Numbered from the stretch's first letter, positions 30,866 to 41,244 are shown. The stretch is DNA of 64,000 nucleotides from Kazachstania africana CBS 2517 (GCF_000304475.1 NC_018943.1:310001-374000), one strand, 5' to 3'. The notes: a model not told the origin generated them from the sequence alone. Made by a program: numbers and translations.

Positions 30866-30871
30866 ACGCGT
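30866..30871 (-). promoter_or_regulatory. MCB element (ACGCGT) upstream of CAC2
   Basis: ACGCGT, the MBF binding site, is 81 bases upstream of the CAC2 ATG. S-phase expression would suit a replication-coupled chromatin factor. Confidence 0.6.
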
Positions 30872-31332
30872 GTCTTATAATTGATTCCATCGCGCGAACC
30901 ATACTCGATGGCGACAGGTTCTCGAGATGGCGACTTTACGATAGTCAGCAACGAATATAGACATATGTTTCTCACAAGATTAGTTAGGTCTTTATAAATC
31001 AAATTCACTTGTCCTAATTAAAGAGTGGAGAGTAGCGGTCAATAGGTTTTATAACTTCGCTCTTTTTTGTTCTACCGTTGATCAACTTTGAAGATCAATG
31101 TAGAGATATAGAGTTCTATCACTGCAGCTAAGTGCATGTATATATTTGTATGTGACATTGAAAACAGTCATAAAGCGCATGCTTTCAGCAGAGATGTTTT
31201 CAATAGCTATGATAATCTAAGTTTTGATGCACAAAGTTCAAAAGAGCATAAATAAAGAGGAGCATACGATTCTTAAGTGATAAAAGGGAGCAATACAATA
31301 GATGCTGTTGTGAAAATTAGTATGTCCGCAGT

Positions 31333-31506
31333 TCACGACAACGGTAGTACCAAAATCATATTAGCGACATTTCGGTTGAAGGTTTCTCGACCAAAATTTC
31401 TCAGAAAACTTATTTCAACAGCGCCTCCATCAGAATACATTGATAGTAAGTCCAAAATAACATATATTTGGGAGTCTGGGGCACTTTCACCAGAGTGCAA
31501 TACCAT
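31333..31506 (-). CDS. Unidentified 57-codon frame, possible gene relic
   Basis: An ATG at 31506 opens a 57-codon frame with normal-looking composition (MVLHSGESAPDSQIYVILDL at the start). It stops at a TGA (31333-31335). The same frame then stays open for 20 more codons (TADILIFTTASIVLLPF) to a TAA at 31273. The hydrophobic continuation suggests a decayed longer gene. I recognise no family. Confidence 0.25.
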   Translation of the reverse strand: MVLHSGESAPDSQIYVILDLLSMYSDGGAVEISFLRNFGRETFNRNVANMILVLPLS

Positions 31507-31913
31507 AAGATATTACCAGAAAAATGTCTTATAGTATGAATACTAAATAAAAATGTTCAAGGATCGGTAGAAGAGTCAAGATTCTATAGAACAAAAAAAA
31601 TTTAGAAGAAACTTTCCACGAATTTTTGTCAGTACCCATTTATGAATATATTTCTCAGTTATCTGCTTTATCTTTATTGAGGATTTATTGTTTAAATAAG
31701 CTGACAAGAAAGAGTTATTCCATCTTTCAATGCAATGCATCCGATGTAAACAAGACCCTGAAGCCCTTCTTCTAATTTATGGCTCTGCGTATTATACGCA
31801 TATATTGTGGATCACTTAAATATCTACGTTGGACAGCACTGGTGGTTTTGTTTTCGTAGGATTATCGCCAGAGTGACCCCATTCTGGTGAACGCGCTTTT
31901 TTAACATCAATTA

Positions 31914-31984
31914 GCGCAAGTGGTTTAGTGGTAAAATCCAACGTTGCCATCGTTGGGCCCCCGGTTCGATTCCGGGCTTGCGCA
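31914..31984 (+). tRNA. tRNA-Gly (GCC)
   Basis: This 71-nt tRNA has acceptor GCGCAAG pairing with CTTGCGC. The anticodon loop TTGCCAT gives anticodon GCC, and the T-loop is GGTTCGATTCC. It has no intron and ends in a discriminator A. A T-run follows directly as the Pol III terminator. It lies at the junction of the TSL1-CAC2 and CBP4-HGH1 blocks. Confidence 0.98.
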
Positions 31985-31998
31985 TTTTTTTTATTTTT
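31985..31998 (+). terminator. Pol III terminator of tRNA-Gly
   Basis: A T-rich run (eight Ts, then ATTTTTTT) starts immediately after the tRNA, as is usual for Pol III. Confidence 0.8.
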
Positions 31999-32030
31999 TT
32001 AATAAATAGAATTATTTTATTATCACTATT

Positions 32031-32459
32031 TCAAGAACCCCACCAGCTATTAGACCCTTGCTGTTTCTGCTGTGCTCGTTTCTGCTGCTGGATTTTTTGC
32101 AACTCTTCTTGCACTCTTAAAAGTTCTGCTTTCTGTTTCTTTTCAGCCTTCAACTTTTGAAACTGATCAAAGGGATCTTGATTTTTGGAATCACTCTCCC
32201 AAGGTGTCCTTAAAGGTCCCGTCTTCCATATTGGATCGTTACTTGAAGCTGTTTTTTTCACGATGTTCATCAACTCCGCTTGCTCTTGTCTACGTATTTC
32301 CTTATCTTTCTCGTATTGGGCCCTAACTTCAGGTGAAAAAGAGTTGATTAATTCTTCATCAGTTGGTGTCGTATATTTGAAAAGTAATACCCCGCCTAAT
32401 ATTATAGCACCACCATATGCGTAAACCTTAAGCCACCGTACCCATAATGGTCTTTCCAT
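32031..32459 (-). CDS. CBP4: Cytochrome bc1 assembly factor Cbp4
   Basis: It encodes a 142-residue protein; S. cerevisiae Cbp4 has 170. Cbp4 is an inner-membrane mitochondrial protein required for assembly of complex III: with Cbp3-Cbp6 it binds newly made cytochrome b. The N-terminus [18 protein letters not shown] is nearly identical to S. cerevisiae. One membrane segment (about 13-28) is followed by [11 protein letters not shown], then a charged coiled-coil region containing [14 protein letters not shown]. It ends in SWWGS, where S. cerevisiae has SWWRFW. It begins the block colinear with YGR174C-YGR187C. Confidence 0.95.
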   Translation of the reverse strand: MERPLWVRWLKVYAYGGAIILGGVLLFKYTTPTDEELINSFSPEVRAQYEKDKEIRRQEQAELMNIVKKTASSNDPIWKTGPLRTPWESDSKNQDPFDQFQKLKAEKKQKAELLRVQEELQKIQQQKRAQQKQQGSNSWWGS

Positions 32460-32808
32460 GTTGCTTATTCTTGCTTTGCCCTACAATATAGCTATTTTAT
32501 AATTTCCTATGAAACGGTATTTTTTCATAGGAAATATAGATCCAGTCACCTTATTTCGGAGTAACATCGCAAGAAAAATTTAACGGTATTACAAGACAAT
32601 TGATTGATTTTTAGTATTGGAAACTAATGTGAAGAGTGTAAGGAACAAGAATTCAAAAAAATTTCGCAGTCAGGATTAAATAAATAAGAACCAACATGTT
32701 GCTATCATATAAGTTATCATATGTGAACATGGATCAATATTGCTTAAAGTAAAATACCTAATCTTTTTCTTATATATACAAAATAGACCTTACGGGAAAA
32801 GAGGGTAC
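32460..32808. other. Intergenic: CBP4 promoter and ERG1 3' end
   Basis: This 349-base gap is AT-rich. I see no gene and no strong motif. Confidence 0.5.
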
Positions 32809-34287
32809 CTATCCCATTATTTCACCTAGCAAGTATGGAGTGAAAACCTTCACAGCTGTGATTAAAATCATAATACCTTCTAGTAATGCAACTGGTAATC
32901 CAAGGAAGCCACGTTCTTCAAACTTGAGATAAATTGTATATAGGGCGACAGCAAAGAATGTGCGTGTCAATTGGTAGGGATGTGGGTTTACACCGGCTAA
33001 GTATTTTATAGGAGTATCTACACAATCGCCACCTCTTTGGAAGTATCTGAAACATCCTCTTTGTAAATCTCTCAAATTGTCACTATCAGCAGCGAAAAGT
33101 GCATACAAAGCAATTGAAAGGACGTTTATAACAGGAGCATAACTCTTTCTATCGTAATGTAAATCTAATAATTCATCTAAGATTGTTGTACGATCAGAGA
33201 AATCTAGGTCACCAATCTTCTTTATCAATAAGACTACATCTTGTAAACCGACAGTCATACCACCACCACCTAAGGGGTGTCTCATGTTTAGAGCATCACC
33301 AATGACACATAAACCCATCACATCATTAATTTTAGCTGGTAGGTAAGAATTTGGTAAAGATCTGAACTTTCCGGCAGCCAATGCAGTATCGAAAGAAGGT
33401 CTTAACGATTCAGGAATATATGGTTGAACGTCCTTAGCCATCCAAGATTTCAAGTCTTTTGGTAAAGTTGTTGAATTGTAAGCGCATAGGATTCTAGTTT
33501 CTTCTGGACTAACTTGGTAACAGATAACAGGGCTGTGTTGGGGTCCTAAGATAACATGGCCATGATTTGGAGTTGGCATCTTTGCGTGGTATAAAGCCAT
33601 ACCGACAAATGAAGAGTCCTTAGCAGGAATGTGGTCGTCTCTTAATTCCTTTCTGAAATGTGAAAAGATACCATCAACTACAAAGGTTAAATGACCTTTA
33701 AAATCGACTTTTCCACGATTTTCGATATCTACTTTACAGCCGATGACTTCTCTTTTTTCGTTTCTTAGGACTTCGATAACATTACCTTGGAGACGAGTAA
33801 TATTTGATTCCTTAGCAACCATATTTCTTAAATTAGTTAAGAATTTACCGTGAACAAAAGCGGCACCTCTTTCCCTTTCACCGTCTTCGAAGTCCTTTCT
33901 ATGGATTGTAGCATCTTCTAGGACTTGGTCATTACCATCCTTGACTAAATCTTTTAATTTTTCAACTGGTTCCAAATCAGCTTTGTAAGGGTATGGAATA
34001 TCAACTTTTTCCCCATTGTAGAAGACGGTATAACCAGTGACAGGAATGGCGTCGATATTGTTAATAGCTTGAACCATACCTAGAGATCTCAAAGCTCTAA
34101 TACCACCTGGATGCATCAATTCCCCGATAATTCTATCAGGTTCAGCCCAATCTCTCTCAACAATAAGGACTTTCTTACCCTTTCTGGCTAGTGCAGTGGC
34201 TATGCATGGACCAATTACACCGGCACCGATGATGACTGCATCGTAAACCTTTCTTTCATCGGCATTAAATAAATCAGTATTTGACAT
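32809..34287 (-). CDS. ERG1: Squalene epoxidase
   Basis: It encodes a 492-residue protein; S. cerevisiae Erg1 has 496. Erg1 oxidises squalene to 2,3-oxidosqualene with O2, FAD and NADPH, in the ER and lipid droplets. It is the target of allylamine antifungals. The FAD-binding GxGxxG motif VIIGAGVIGP is near residue 20. The motif VDGIFSHFRKEL is near residue 207, and the second FAD motif GDALNMRHPLGGGGMTVG is near residues 330-347. Hydrophobic C-terminal segments anchor it in the membrane. It lies between CBP4 and ATF2 as in S. cerevisiae. Confidence 0.97.
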   Translation of the reverse strand: MSNTDLFNADERKVYDAVIIGAGVIGPCIATALARKGKKVLIVERDWAEPDRIIGELMHPGGIRALRSLGMVQAINNIDAIPVTGYTVFYNGEKVDIPYPYKADLEPVEKLKDLVKDGNDQVLEDATIHRKDFEDGERERGAAFVHGKFLTNLRNMVAKESNITRLQGNVIEVLRNEKREVIGCKVDIENRGKVDFKGHLTFVVDGIFSHFRKELRDDHIPAKDSSFVGMALYHAKMPTPNHGHVILGPQHSPVICYQVSPEETRILCAYNSTTLPKDLKSWMAKDVQPYIPESLRPSFDTALAAGKFRSLPNSYLPAKINDVMGLCVIGDALNMRHPLGGGGMTVGLQDVVLLIKKIGDLDFSDRTTILDELLDLHYDRKSYAPVINVLSIALYALFAADSDNLRDLQRGCFRYFQRGGDCVDTPIKYLAGVNPHPYQLTRTFFAVALYTIYLKFEERGFLGLPVALLEGIMILITAVKVFTPYLLGEIMG

Positions 34288-35014
34288 TGTTATTTTTATA
34301 TGTTTTCTTTGGGAAGCCTACAAACACTTAAGTTTATTGAAATGGAATTTAACGAGATAGAAGACCTTTATTATTGTAATACGTAACTGGTACAACAATG
34401 AAAAATTAATATTTATATATAATTTAAATTTTCAAATACACTTCCTTGGCCGTTCCTTTTTTTGCTCAGTGTCCTCGAGGAATTAAGTGAGATAATTGAC
34501 ACTGTAAATAGAAAAAAAGCCTGGTATTCCACAAACGAGCAAGATGAGAGAGCCGTAAAGAGACTTTCCGTCAAGGTAAAGAGAGATGTGCTACTAACAA
34601 CCATCAGCTCTCTGCGGTGTGTGCGCGAGCTGAGGGCTGAATTTTATCTCTTTGAAACGTTCAAAAAGAGAAGGATAACCCACTGACTGAATCGGTCGAC
34701 ACTGCCACAAGGTCCGACAAAAAAAAAACAGCTCAAAAAAAGACGTGCGGCGAACTGATCCGAAGAATTAGGTCGGGTCGATCTCTTAAATAATCACATG
34801 TAATTTACATCGCATATCACCTTGACACGACCAAAATAGATTGGGCTTAGTATGTGCTTCAGTAATGAACGATACCAATGATGATGAGACCAAATACTTG
34901 GCCTTATGGATGTTACCTCATTTGTACTGGCAGGGCGCGATTTCCCAATATCAAGAGGATTATTGATATTGGCAATGCTAAATTGATTTTCGAATGTCAC
35001 TTTTCGTCACATCC

Positions 35015-35037
35015 ACTCTCTCTCTCTCTCTCTCTCT
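35015..35037 (+). repeat. CT dinucleotide microsatellite
   Basis: About eleven CT units in the ERG1 upstream region; GA/CT tracts often mark open promoter chromatin. Confidence 0.9.
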
Positions 35038-35213
35038 TTCGCTTTATTATTCGTACAATCTTGCTAAACGACCCTCTACGAACATTCTTACCACGTTATG
35101 AGTCTCTTTTTCTTTTTCTCCGTCGTCGTTTATGTCGTTATCGCATATATGTTGCCGTTATATTCTTATCGCCGTTATTTTGAAATTCAAGTTTAACTTT
35201 CACGCTAGATGTA

Positions 35214-35220
35214 TATACGA
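35214..35220 (+). promoter_or_regulatory. Sterol response element-like site
   Basis: TATACGA is the core bound by Upc2/Ecm22 at sterol genes. It lies about 930 bases upstream of ERG1 and close to the ATF2 3' end, so its relevance to ERG1 is uncertain. Confidence 0.3.
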
Positions 35221-35373
35221 CCAGCATTGATAAAGTTTAATAGTGTCCTCCCACGTGATCTTACATTATAGAGCATCATCACACATTTAGTTCGATTTTA
35301 GAGTATTAGCATATGGAAAAATATGTATTCATAGGATACGTATATATTTACTGAAATTATTACTTGTTTATGA

Positions 35374-36978
35374 TTAATTTATGTCACAAAATTGTCTTAC
35401 TGTAGTTTTCAATTCATCACAAAAGGCATTGAAATCATCTCTATCTTTTAAGGTCCCTTCGACGATACTCAAACAAATATTCATACCACCAAGATTAGTA
35501 CTACAGATATTCACGGCATAAGAGAAATTTAAACCACCCACATTTTGCATTAACATTAAATCTAAAATTTCGCACTCGTCGTCATTCTGTTCGAAATAAC
35601 CAACATTACTTAAAATTATTCCTCCTCTCTTTTTATTTAAATAAGAGTCGGAAATCATAGAATCAATATTTTGCTTATTGACTACAAAATCCAACATGAT
35701 TGTACCAAGAGGACGTAAAAAGTCAGCTTGTTTCAATACTGCAGAATAATATGAGCATAGTTTCCAAAAGTTCTCAGCAATAAAACTTGAAATTAAAAAG
35801 GAATAATGTAATCCACCCACATTTGAACCATATTTGTATTGTGAAGTCACTAACTCTTCTGGTAAATCCTTTCTTGTGTTGCTTGGTACAGTTATATCAA
35901 ACCCAAACTCATTCCATTTCCTGTTCGCAAAAATTCCATGCTCCTTTAGTGTTATAAATAGACATGTTTGCAAGAAGGATGTCATGGTACAAGCGTTTTT
36001 TTTAATTGCAATTCTAATTTTGTTTAATTCGTCAGGAGTGAAATTCAAAATATTATGGAAACTTGGTTGTGGTTTAGACATATTGATTTTAGTACTGACT
36101 GGAGCAGGAGACTTGTAACTGAAAAATACTTTTCCTAGTGTGGATAGCATGAACTGAGGTAATTTCCATAGTGCTGGTCTATAATCAACTCTATCAGTAA
36201 TTGCAGCTGGTAACTTTGATATCTTGTCAAAATCTTTTTCATAATTATAGATCAACGAGTCTGGTGAAGTCATCTCAGGGGACTTCTTACCATTCAAACT
36301 TTTAACTAAATCTTGGAAAAGATTGATACCACTGGTTCCGTCAGAACAACAATGATTACTGATATACACAAAGTTAGAATATTCATCAGTGTTGTCTGGT
36401 AAGCAAAGTAATCTCCAATTTGGCCTCGATTGGTCGTAAATCGGAATACAAATATTGGAAACTATCTCGGACAACTTATTTGTGATTTTACCATTGTCCT
36501 TCACGAATTGATCTATAATACTGTTGACCACCTCTGTATATTCCGATTGATCATTTATTATAATATCTTCCAGAGATAAGCTCGGTAATATCTTCATAAA
36601 ATCATGCTTTGGGTATGGAACATTTAAATATTTTTCACTTTTATAGAAGGCTTCATGATCGGGATAATATTTTGGTACAATGGTATGAGCTAGTACAGAA
36701 TTTTCCAAAATCACCTCTCTTAATGCATGTTTTAAATCGTTTCTTGAGACAGATTTATTCATCTTCAAATAGACTGCAAAATTCGAGTATAGTTCTTGTC
36801 TTTGTAACATTGCAAAATAGTTTTCTAAGTGGCCCATACGTCTTGCATGGCCCCGGTCAATCAACTCTTGTGGAATATCATATTCAGCAACAGGATCTTC
36901 TAAGAGTGCTATAGAGCTAGCATCGCTTTGTGATTGAACTTCACGTACCGACTCTTCAACCTTCGTACTCAGACCCAT
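35374..36978 (-). CDS. ATF2: Alcohol O-acetyltransferase (Atf2 family)
   Basis: It encodes a 534-residue protein; S. cerevisiae Atf2 has 535. Atf1/Atf2 transfer acetyl from acetyl-CoA to alcohols, making volatile esters such as isoamyl acetate; Atf2 also acetylates sterols. The catalytic HxxxD motif is NHCCSDG near residue 210, with a small residue pocket after it (GTSG). The motif DFVVNKQNID near the C-terminal third and NVGGLNFSYAVNI fit the family. Terminal amphipathic helices, which target these enzymes to lipid droplets/ER, are plausible but not clear here. Its place between ERG1 and PBP1 matches YGR177C. Confidence 0.93.
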   Translation of the reverse strand: MGLSTKVEESVREVQSQSDASSIALLEDPVAEYDIPQELIDRGHARRMGHLENYFAMLQRQELYSNFAVYLKMNKSVSRNDLKHALREVILENSVLAHTIVPKYYPDHEAFYKSEKYLNVPYPKHDFMKILPSLSLEDIIINDQSEYTEVVNSIIDQFVKDNGKITNKLSEIVSNICIPIYDQSRPNWRLLCLPDNTDEYSNFVYISNHCCSDGTSGINLFQDLVKSLNGKKSPEMTSPDSLIYNYEKDFDKISKLPAAITDRVDYRPALWKLPQFMLSTLGKVFFSYKSPAPVSTKINMSKPQPSFHNILNFTPDELNKIRIAIKKNACTMTSFLQTCLFITLKEHGIFANRKWNEFGFDITVPSNTRKDLPEELVTSQYKYGSNVGGLHYSFLISSFIAENFWKLCSYYSAVLKQADFLRPLGTIMLDFVVNKQNIDSMISDSYLNKKRGGIILSNVGYFEQNDDECEILDLMLMQNVGGLNFSYAVNICSTNLGGMNICLSIVEGTLKDRDDFNAFCDELKTTVRQFCDIN

Positions 36979-37508
36979 AGTTATTTTATTTTTTGAGTAC
37001 TATAATTAGAAGACGTAATCGAATTGATACTTAAGAAACTAATAGAACAAACATTATAAAAATAGAAAGTATTTTAATCCTCTTTGTTTGAAAAGTATTT
37101 TATTAAGCTTGATGATTTTTTTCAGTTTTCTTCTCATCGTATAATTTAGTGACGTTTTTGTCCGATATTCAACAGGAACGAGTGTCAAGTTCTACAACAG
37201 TAAAGACTCAAGGAAACGTCATATGGCTAGTTCTCACACAGTAAATAAGGGAAAACAGTTAAAGACAGACGTTATTAGATAGGACAGTATAAGAAAGAGT
37301 ATTACATGACATTTTTATTTTTTAGTAATTTTAAGAATAAATATTACTATTTGTTTTATTTGGTATGCTTTTCAGACGCGGTTGAAGTATAACGTTCATT
37401 GCAAGGCGATGATATACCAATATAATATAAACAAGAAAAATTAAAATAAAGAGCCTTGTATTTAGATTTATATCAAATTTATATCATTCATGTAAGTACT
37501 ATTTATTC
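36979..37508. other. Intergenic: ATF2 promoter and PBP1 3' end
   Basis: The 530-base gap is AT-rich. I see no gene and no motif I would defend. Confidence 0.5.
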
Positions 37509-39725
37509 TTATTGGTTACGGTTACTTGAATTGTTATTTCTGTGTCCGTGTTGACGATGGCTGTGATGATGACTACTGTTATGGCCTCCATGGTAACTCT
37601 GTTTATATCCGCTAGCCCCTGGCATGTTATTATTCATCATACCCTGAAATGGCGGAATAGCGCCTGGATAGCCAAAAGGTGGGGCACCTGCATTAATATA
37701 AGCAGGTGGAAGATCAGGAGAAGCAGCTTGTGGAGAGACATTGGTATTATTTTCATCAGTCATCATTGGCATCATTGGCGCCATACCTGGATAGAACATA
37801 GGCTGCGGTTGGAAGGGCATATAAACGTTACCGAAGCTATTTACCATTGGATTTGGACCTGCAGCTGCACCGCCTGGACCCATCGGAAGTCCCATCATCC
37901 CCATTCCGCCAGCAGAAATTCCAACGTTCATACCTGGAACACCTGGTGCACCTGCCCCAAATATCGGATTGCCTACTCCCATGGCATGCATTTGACGTTG
38001 ATGTAACCTTTCTTGAGCCTGTTGAATAGCTGTTCTTGCGTCGGGAAACAGAGTCTTATAGGACTCTTCAACTGTGCCTGTCCACGTTGGTGTTGCAAAA
38101 TATGGTTTTTCGATTAGGAATGGTTCCATTTGTTTTTCTTCATGTGCTTCCTTAGATGATAAGAAGAAATTAAACTTCTTAACAAAAAGTTCTTTCTTGT
38201 TAACACCTGATTGGGGCTTCTTAGAGCCAAAGAATGAACCAGGTGTACGTCTTCTCGAGTAAGCGCTAGCTCTACTCGTTTGTGGCGAGTGAACTGGGGT
38301 ATGGCCACTTTGAGAACTACTACTACCTCTTTTGGTATCTATTTTAGCTTGCATTGCAGATGGGGATGAAGTTGTTTTAACGTTCTTTGAAGAAGGCTTT
38401 GGCTTTTGATTAACTGAAGATGATTGTTGTTGTGGCTTCTTTAATACATTTTTCATATCACTTGGAACATCGTAAGGAACTTTGAATTTTTGAGAGAACT
38501 TTTTCAATTCTTCAATTTGAGCTTCTTTAGCAGAAAGTTCTGGCTTAACACCCTCTTTATCGTCTGTAACATCTTCGGATTGCTTACTGTCCACGGATTC
38601 CTTCACTTCTTCACTACGCTCCAAAGGCTCGGACTTTTTCAATTCTTCCTTATTTACGATTTTAGCCTGTGCTGAACCTCTAATGCCAGCACCTGTTGAC
38701 GCTGGCATATTCTTAGCAGCACTTGATGATATAATCGCAGGATCCATGTGATGCGGTTGGTTTCTCAAAGCAGGAGGAACATATTTGTTAGCCTTCATTG
38801 GGCTACTTGGTTTAGCATTACTCTTAAGAGAGGCTAGTAATTCATCACCCCTCCTGTCAACACCTGAATATAAGTCTTCTTCATCCATTCCTGAGCCATC
38901 AATTATTATACCTCTATCTTCAGCAAGATGAATATTTCCCGAAGAACCCTGTTGTTCGATTTCTTTAGCTAGTCTTTCAGCTTCCTTGACTTTTCTTGCA
39001 TAGTTCGGATCTTCTCTATTAATTTTCGTTGTGTAGAAATGCTCATCAAAAGTTGATTTCACACCAAATTTCTCCTCATTAACAGCAAATTGATCCCACG
39101 TTGAGGAGGATTCCTCTAAAGTTTGATTCTGAGCAGTTCCAATATCAGATGTTGTTTCAGGCATCCATCTTTGCAACTCACGTTCCTTAATTGTCTTACT
39201 AGCGCCCGAAATATCGACGTCTGTTTTAAAAGCGGAGGGGGTGATCTCTTTTTCTTCAGTACTGCTTTCAGGAGCAGGAGTTGGAAGAGAAACTGCTTCT
39301 GGTTCAGTACTTTTATTCTGGCTAGTAATTGTTTCATCCAACGATAAATCAATCTCCTTTAGTTCAATTTCAGCAACATCATCCCCGCGTATCAAGAGAG
39401 TGTTTTCTAATTCAGCTTTTAATCCATCTTCCGCACCGGATTGAGCGGGTATCTTGACAGGATTTCCCAAAACTAGGTCAATACCACTAGTTGATTCTAA
39501 ATTGCATGCATTGAGGATACCCTGATATTGTACACCGGAATTAACCGTAGCCACAATCACCTTACCAATAGAATTCGCTAAAAGGTATTCTAATCTGTCA
39601 TTGAATTGTCTCGAAGTTTCAGCAGATTCAAAAAAAGTAGATGACCCAGAAGAATTATTACTATTTCCCTTAGAGAAGTTGACACTAGACCTCTTATTTT
39701 CTTGTTTCTTGAAATTTCCCTTCAT
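37509..39725 (-). CDS. PBP1: Ataxin-2 homologue Pbp1
   Basis: It encodes a 738-residue protein; S. cerevisiae Pbp1 has 722. Pbp1 binds Pab1, limits poly(A) trimming, and helps form stress granules and condensates that restrain TORC1. An LSm-like domain covers about residues 42-125 (EYLLANSIGKVIVATVNSGV). The LsmAD region lies near 210-290 (FDEHFYTTKINREDPNYARKV). The second half is low-complexity. The C-terminal part is rich in Met, Gly and Pro (GGMGMMGLPMGP, MAPMMPMM), like the redox-sensing Met-rich region of S. cerevisiae Pbp1, and ends in His/Asn-rich sequence. Its place between ATF2 and OKP1 matches. Confidence 0.95.
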   Translation of the reverse strand: MKGNFKKQENKRSSVNFSKGNSNNSSGSSTFFESAETSRQFNDRLEYLLANSIGKVIVATVNSGVQYQGILNACNLESTSGIDLVLGNPVKIPAQSGAEDGLKAELENTLLIRGDDVAEIELKEIDLSLDETITSQNKSTEPEAVSLPTPAPESSTEEKEITPSAFKTDVDISGASKTIKERELQRWMPETTSDIGTAQNQTLEESSSTWDQFAVNEEKFGVKSTFDEHFYTTKINREDPNYARKVKEAERLAKEIEQQGSSGNIHLAEDRGIIIDGSGMDEEDLYSGVDRRGDELLASLKSNAKPSSPMKANKYVPPALRNQPHHMDPAIISSSAAKNMPASTGAGIRGSAQAKIVNKEELKKSEPLERSEEVKESVDSKQSEDVTDDKEGVKPELSAKEAQIEELKKFSQKFKVPYDVPSDMKNVLKKPQQQSSSVNQKPKPSSKNVKTTSSPSAMQAKIDTKRGSSSSQSGHTPVHSPQTSRASAYSRRRTPGSFFGSKKPQSGVNKKELFVKKFNFFLSSKEAHEEKQMEPFLIEKPYFATPTWTGTVEESYKTLFPDARTAIQQAQERLHQRQMHAMGVGNPIFGAGAPGVPGMNVGISAGGMGMMGLPMGPGGAAAGPNPMVNSFGNVYMPFQPQPMFYPGMAPMMPMMTDENNTNVSPQAASPDLPPAYINAGAPPFGYPGAIPPFQGMMNNNMPGASGYKQSYHGGHNSSHHHSHRQHGHRNNNSSNRNQ

Positions 39726-40056
39726 TATAAACTAGTAAACACACTTTCTTTATTTATAGAAAAATAACCAGGAAAACTTCTGAAGAAAACTTCTAGTACC
39801 ACTAGATTGTACAAAATATCAACCTAATTATATAGCTTAGATTTACTAGGAAAGCTGGAGTCCTTCTTGTCAAGTAAACACTATTCCAGAAGTGAATACA
39901 TAGAGCAAGCGACCACCTAATTTTTTTTTGATCGAATTTTTGGCGGAAAAAAAAAACAGATAGGGCCTTTCCTGCAAAGGTAATAAGTTCGTTCAAAAGC
40001 ACAAACCTGTACCATCTTCAATGAGAAGTTCCACTATATTAAGTATTTAATTGATA
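39726..40056. other. Intergenic: PBP1 promoter and OKP1 3' end
   Basis: This 331-base gap has A/T runs but no gene or clear motif. Confidence 0.5.
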
Positions 40057-41244
40057 CTATATAGTTTCATTTGCTGAGGCTAGTGTTCGCACTATATCAT
40101 CTTGATCCTTCAAAAACCTAGATATATTCTCAGTTAGCGCGGTAGCTGCTTCTCTATATTTACGTAGCGATGGTAACGCTGATATTACATCTTCACTGCT
40201 GACGGGTGCCTTCGGAAGCACTGTATCGTCAATGGAAACGTCCTCAATGTGTAGATTATACTGTGCAATATCCTTTTTATAAATAGATAAATCATTCGAA
40301 AGTCCATTGTCCGGTTTGATAATACCATAATCATTTTCAATAGCTTTGTTTAAAATTGGATGAAGATCGTTATTTATTAGCTTGTTTGTTAAAGTTTGCG
40401 TATTAGTTTGCTTGAGATTCTCTATAAATGTTCTGGTCTCTTTCAGCTTCTCCTTTTGCTTGAATATCTCGACTTCTAGATTCTCTAAACTTTTCAGTTC
40501 CTTCATATACCTTTCTTGTATAACCTTTCTCTTTGCAACAATGTATTCGACATCCATGTCTTGATCATCAGTACCAGCGGGTAATTTAGATCCATTTAGG
40601 CTAACCTGCATTCTTCCAAGGATTTCTCCCATAAGAGTTTCCTTTGTCTTCAAAACTTTATCCGTTTCACTACCATCGCCATGTAAAACAGTTGTCAGCT
40701 CAAAACTATACTTGTTAAATACTTCTTGAATGGCCCCTTTCATGTTAACTTCTGCCAATTGAATAATAGAATTACTTAATTCCTTTTTGATTTTTTTCCA
40801 ATGAATGTTATCACCTTCTTCATCTTCATGATCGTCGCTTGAGTTCAGCAATTGTGTGAATTCTAAAACTAGTGCCTTTCTAAAATCCCATGGATCAATC
40901 TTCGATGTTTTCGTATCTTTAAGCCTCTTCAATTGGTTCAGTTTAATTTGCCTACTGCGATTTAATGTCAATTTTTTCACCTCCTTCATTTTGGGTGATA
41001 TAAAACCTGAGTTAGTAGTATCATCTTCATAAAACCTTATCCTTTTCATTGAGGAAATGACATCCGGTGTTTCCTTGCGGTTTATTATCGTGTTTGGTAC
41101 TGGTGATGAACTTTTATAAAATAAACTTTTTCTAACAGGCGTTCCTCGTGAAGAGCTATTTGTATTGCTCTCTTCTTGACCCTTGTTATTGTCTAACATA
41201 TCATCATCTAGTGAATCATTCTCTAAATCTTCCAGAACATTCAT
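40057..41244 (-). CDS. OKP1: Kinetochore COMA complex subunit Okp1
   Basis: It encodes a 395-residue protein; S. cerevisiae Okp1 has 406. Okp1 (CENP-Q) pairs with Ame1 in the COMA complex of the inner kinetochore and binds Cse4 nucleosomes. The N-terminus is polar and acidic. The core near residue 130 has IDPWDFRKALVLEF, parallel to PWEFRKVIQAEY in S. cerevisiae. A coiled-coil follows (about 220-300), then the conserved NDLHPILNKAIENDYGI. The longer frame starts with TTG, so I used the ATG at 41244. Divergence is high but the order PBP1-OKP1-RNR4 is kept. Confidence 0.9.
   Translation of the reverse strand: MNVLEDLENDSLDDDMLDNNKGQEESNTNSSSRGTPVRKSLFYKSSSPVPNTIINRKETPDVISSMKRIRFYEDDTTNSGFISPKMKEVKKLTLNRSRQIKLNQLKRLKDTKTSKIDPWDFRKALVLEFTQLLNSSDDHEDEEGDNIHWKKIKKELSNSIIQLAEVNMKGAIQEVFNKYSFELTTVLHGDGSETDKVLKTKETLMGEILGRMQVSLNGSKLPAGTDDQDMDVEYIVAKRKVIQERYMKELKSLENLEVEIFKQKEKLKETRTFIENLKQTNTQTLTNKLINNDLHPILNKAIENDYGIIKPDNGLSNDLSIYKKDIAQYNLHIEDVSIDDTVLPKAPVSSEDVISALPSLRKYREAATALTENISRFLKDQDDIVRTLASANETI

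Larger units (their letters stand above)
30786..31913. other. 1.1-kb gap between CAC2 and tRNA-Gly
   Basis: It carries the CAC2 promoter and, further out, an unidentified short frame at 31333-31506. No intact known gene is visible, and no clear LTR. Confidence 0.5.
34288..35373. other. ERG1 promoter region and ATF2 3' end
   Basis: This 1.1-kb gap carries a CT microsatellite at about 35015-35037 and a TATACGA sterol-type element at 35214-35220. The frames inside it begin with TTG or have no similarity. S. cerevisiae has only a dubious ORF here. Confidence 0.55.

Noticed and set aside
34462..34686. 74-codon frame upstream of ERG1
   Set aside because: Starts with TTG and lacks similarity; S. 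cerevisiae has only a dubious ORF here.
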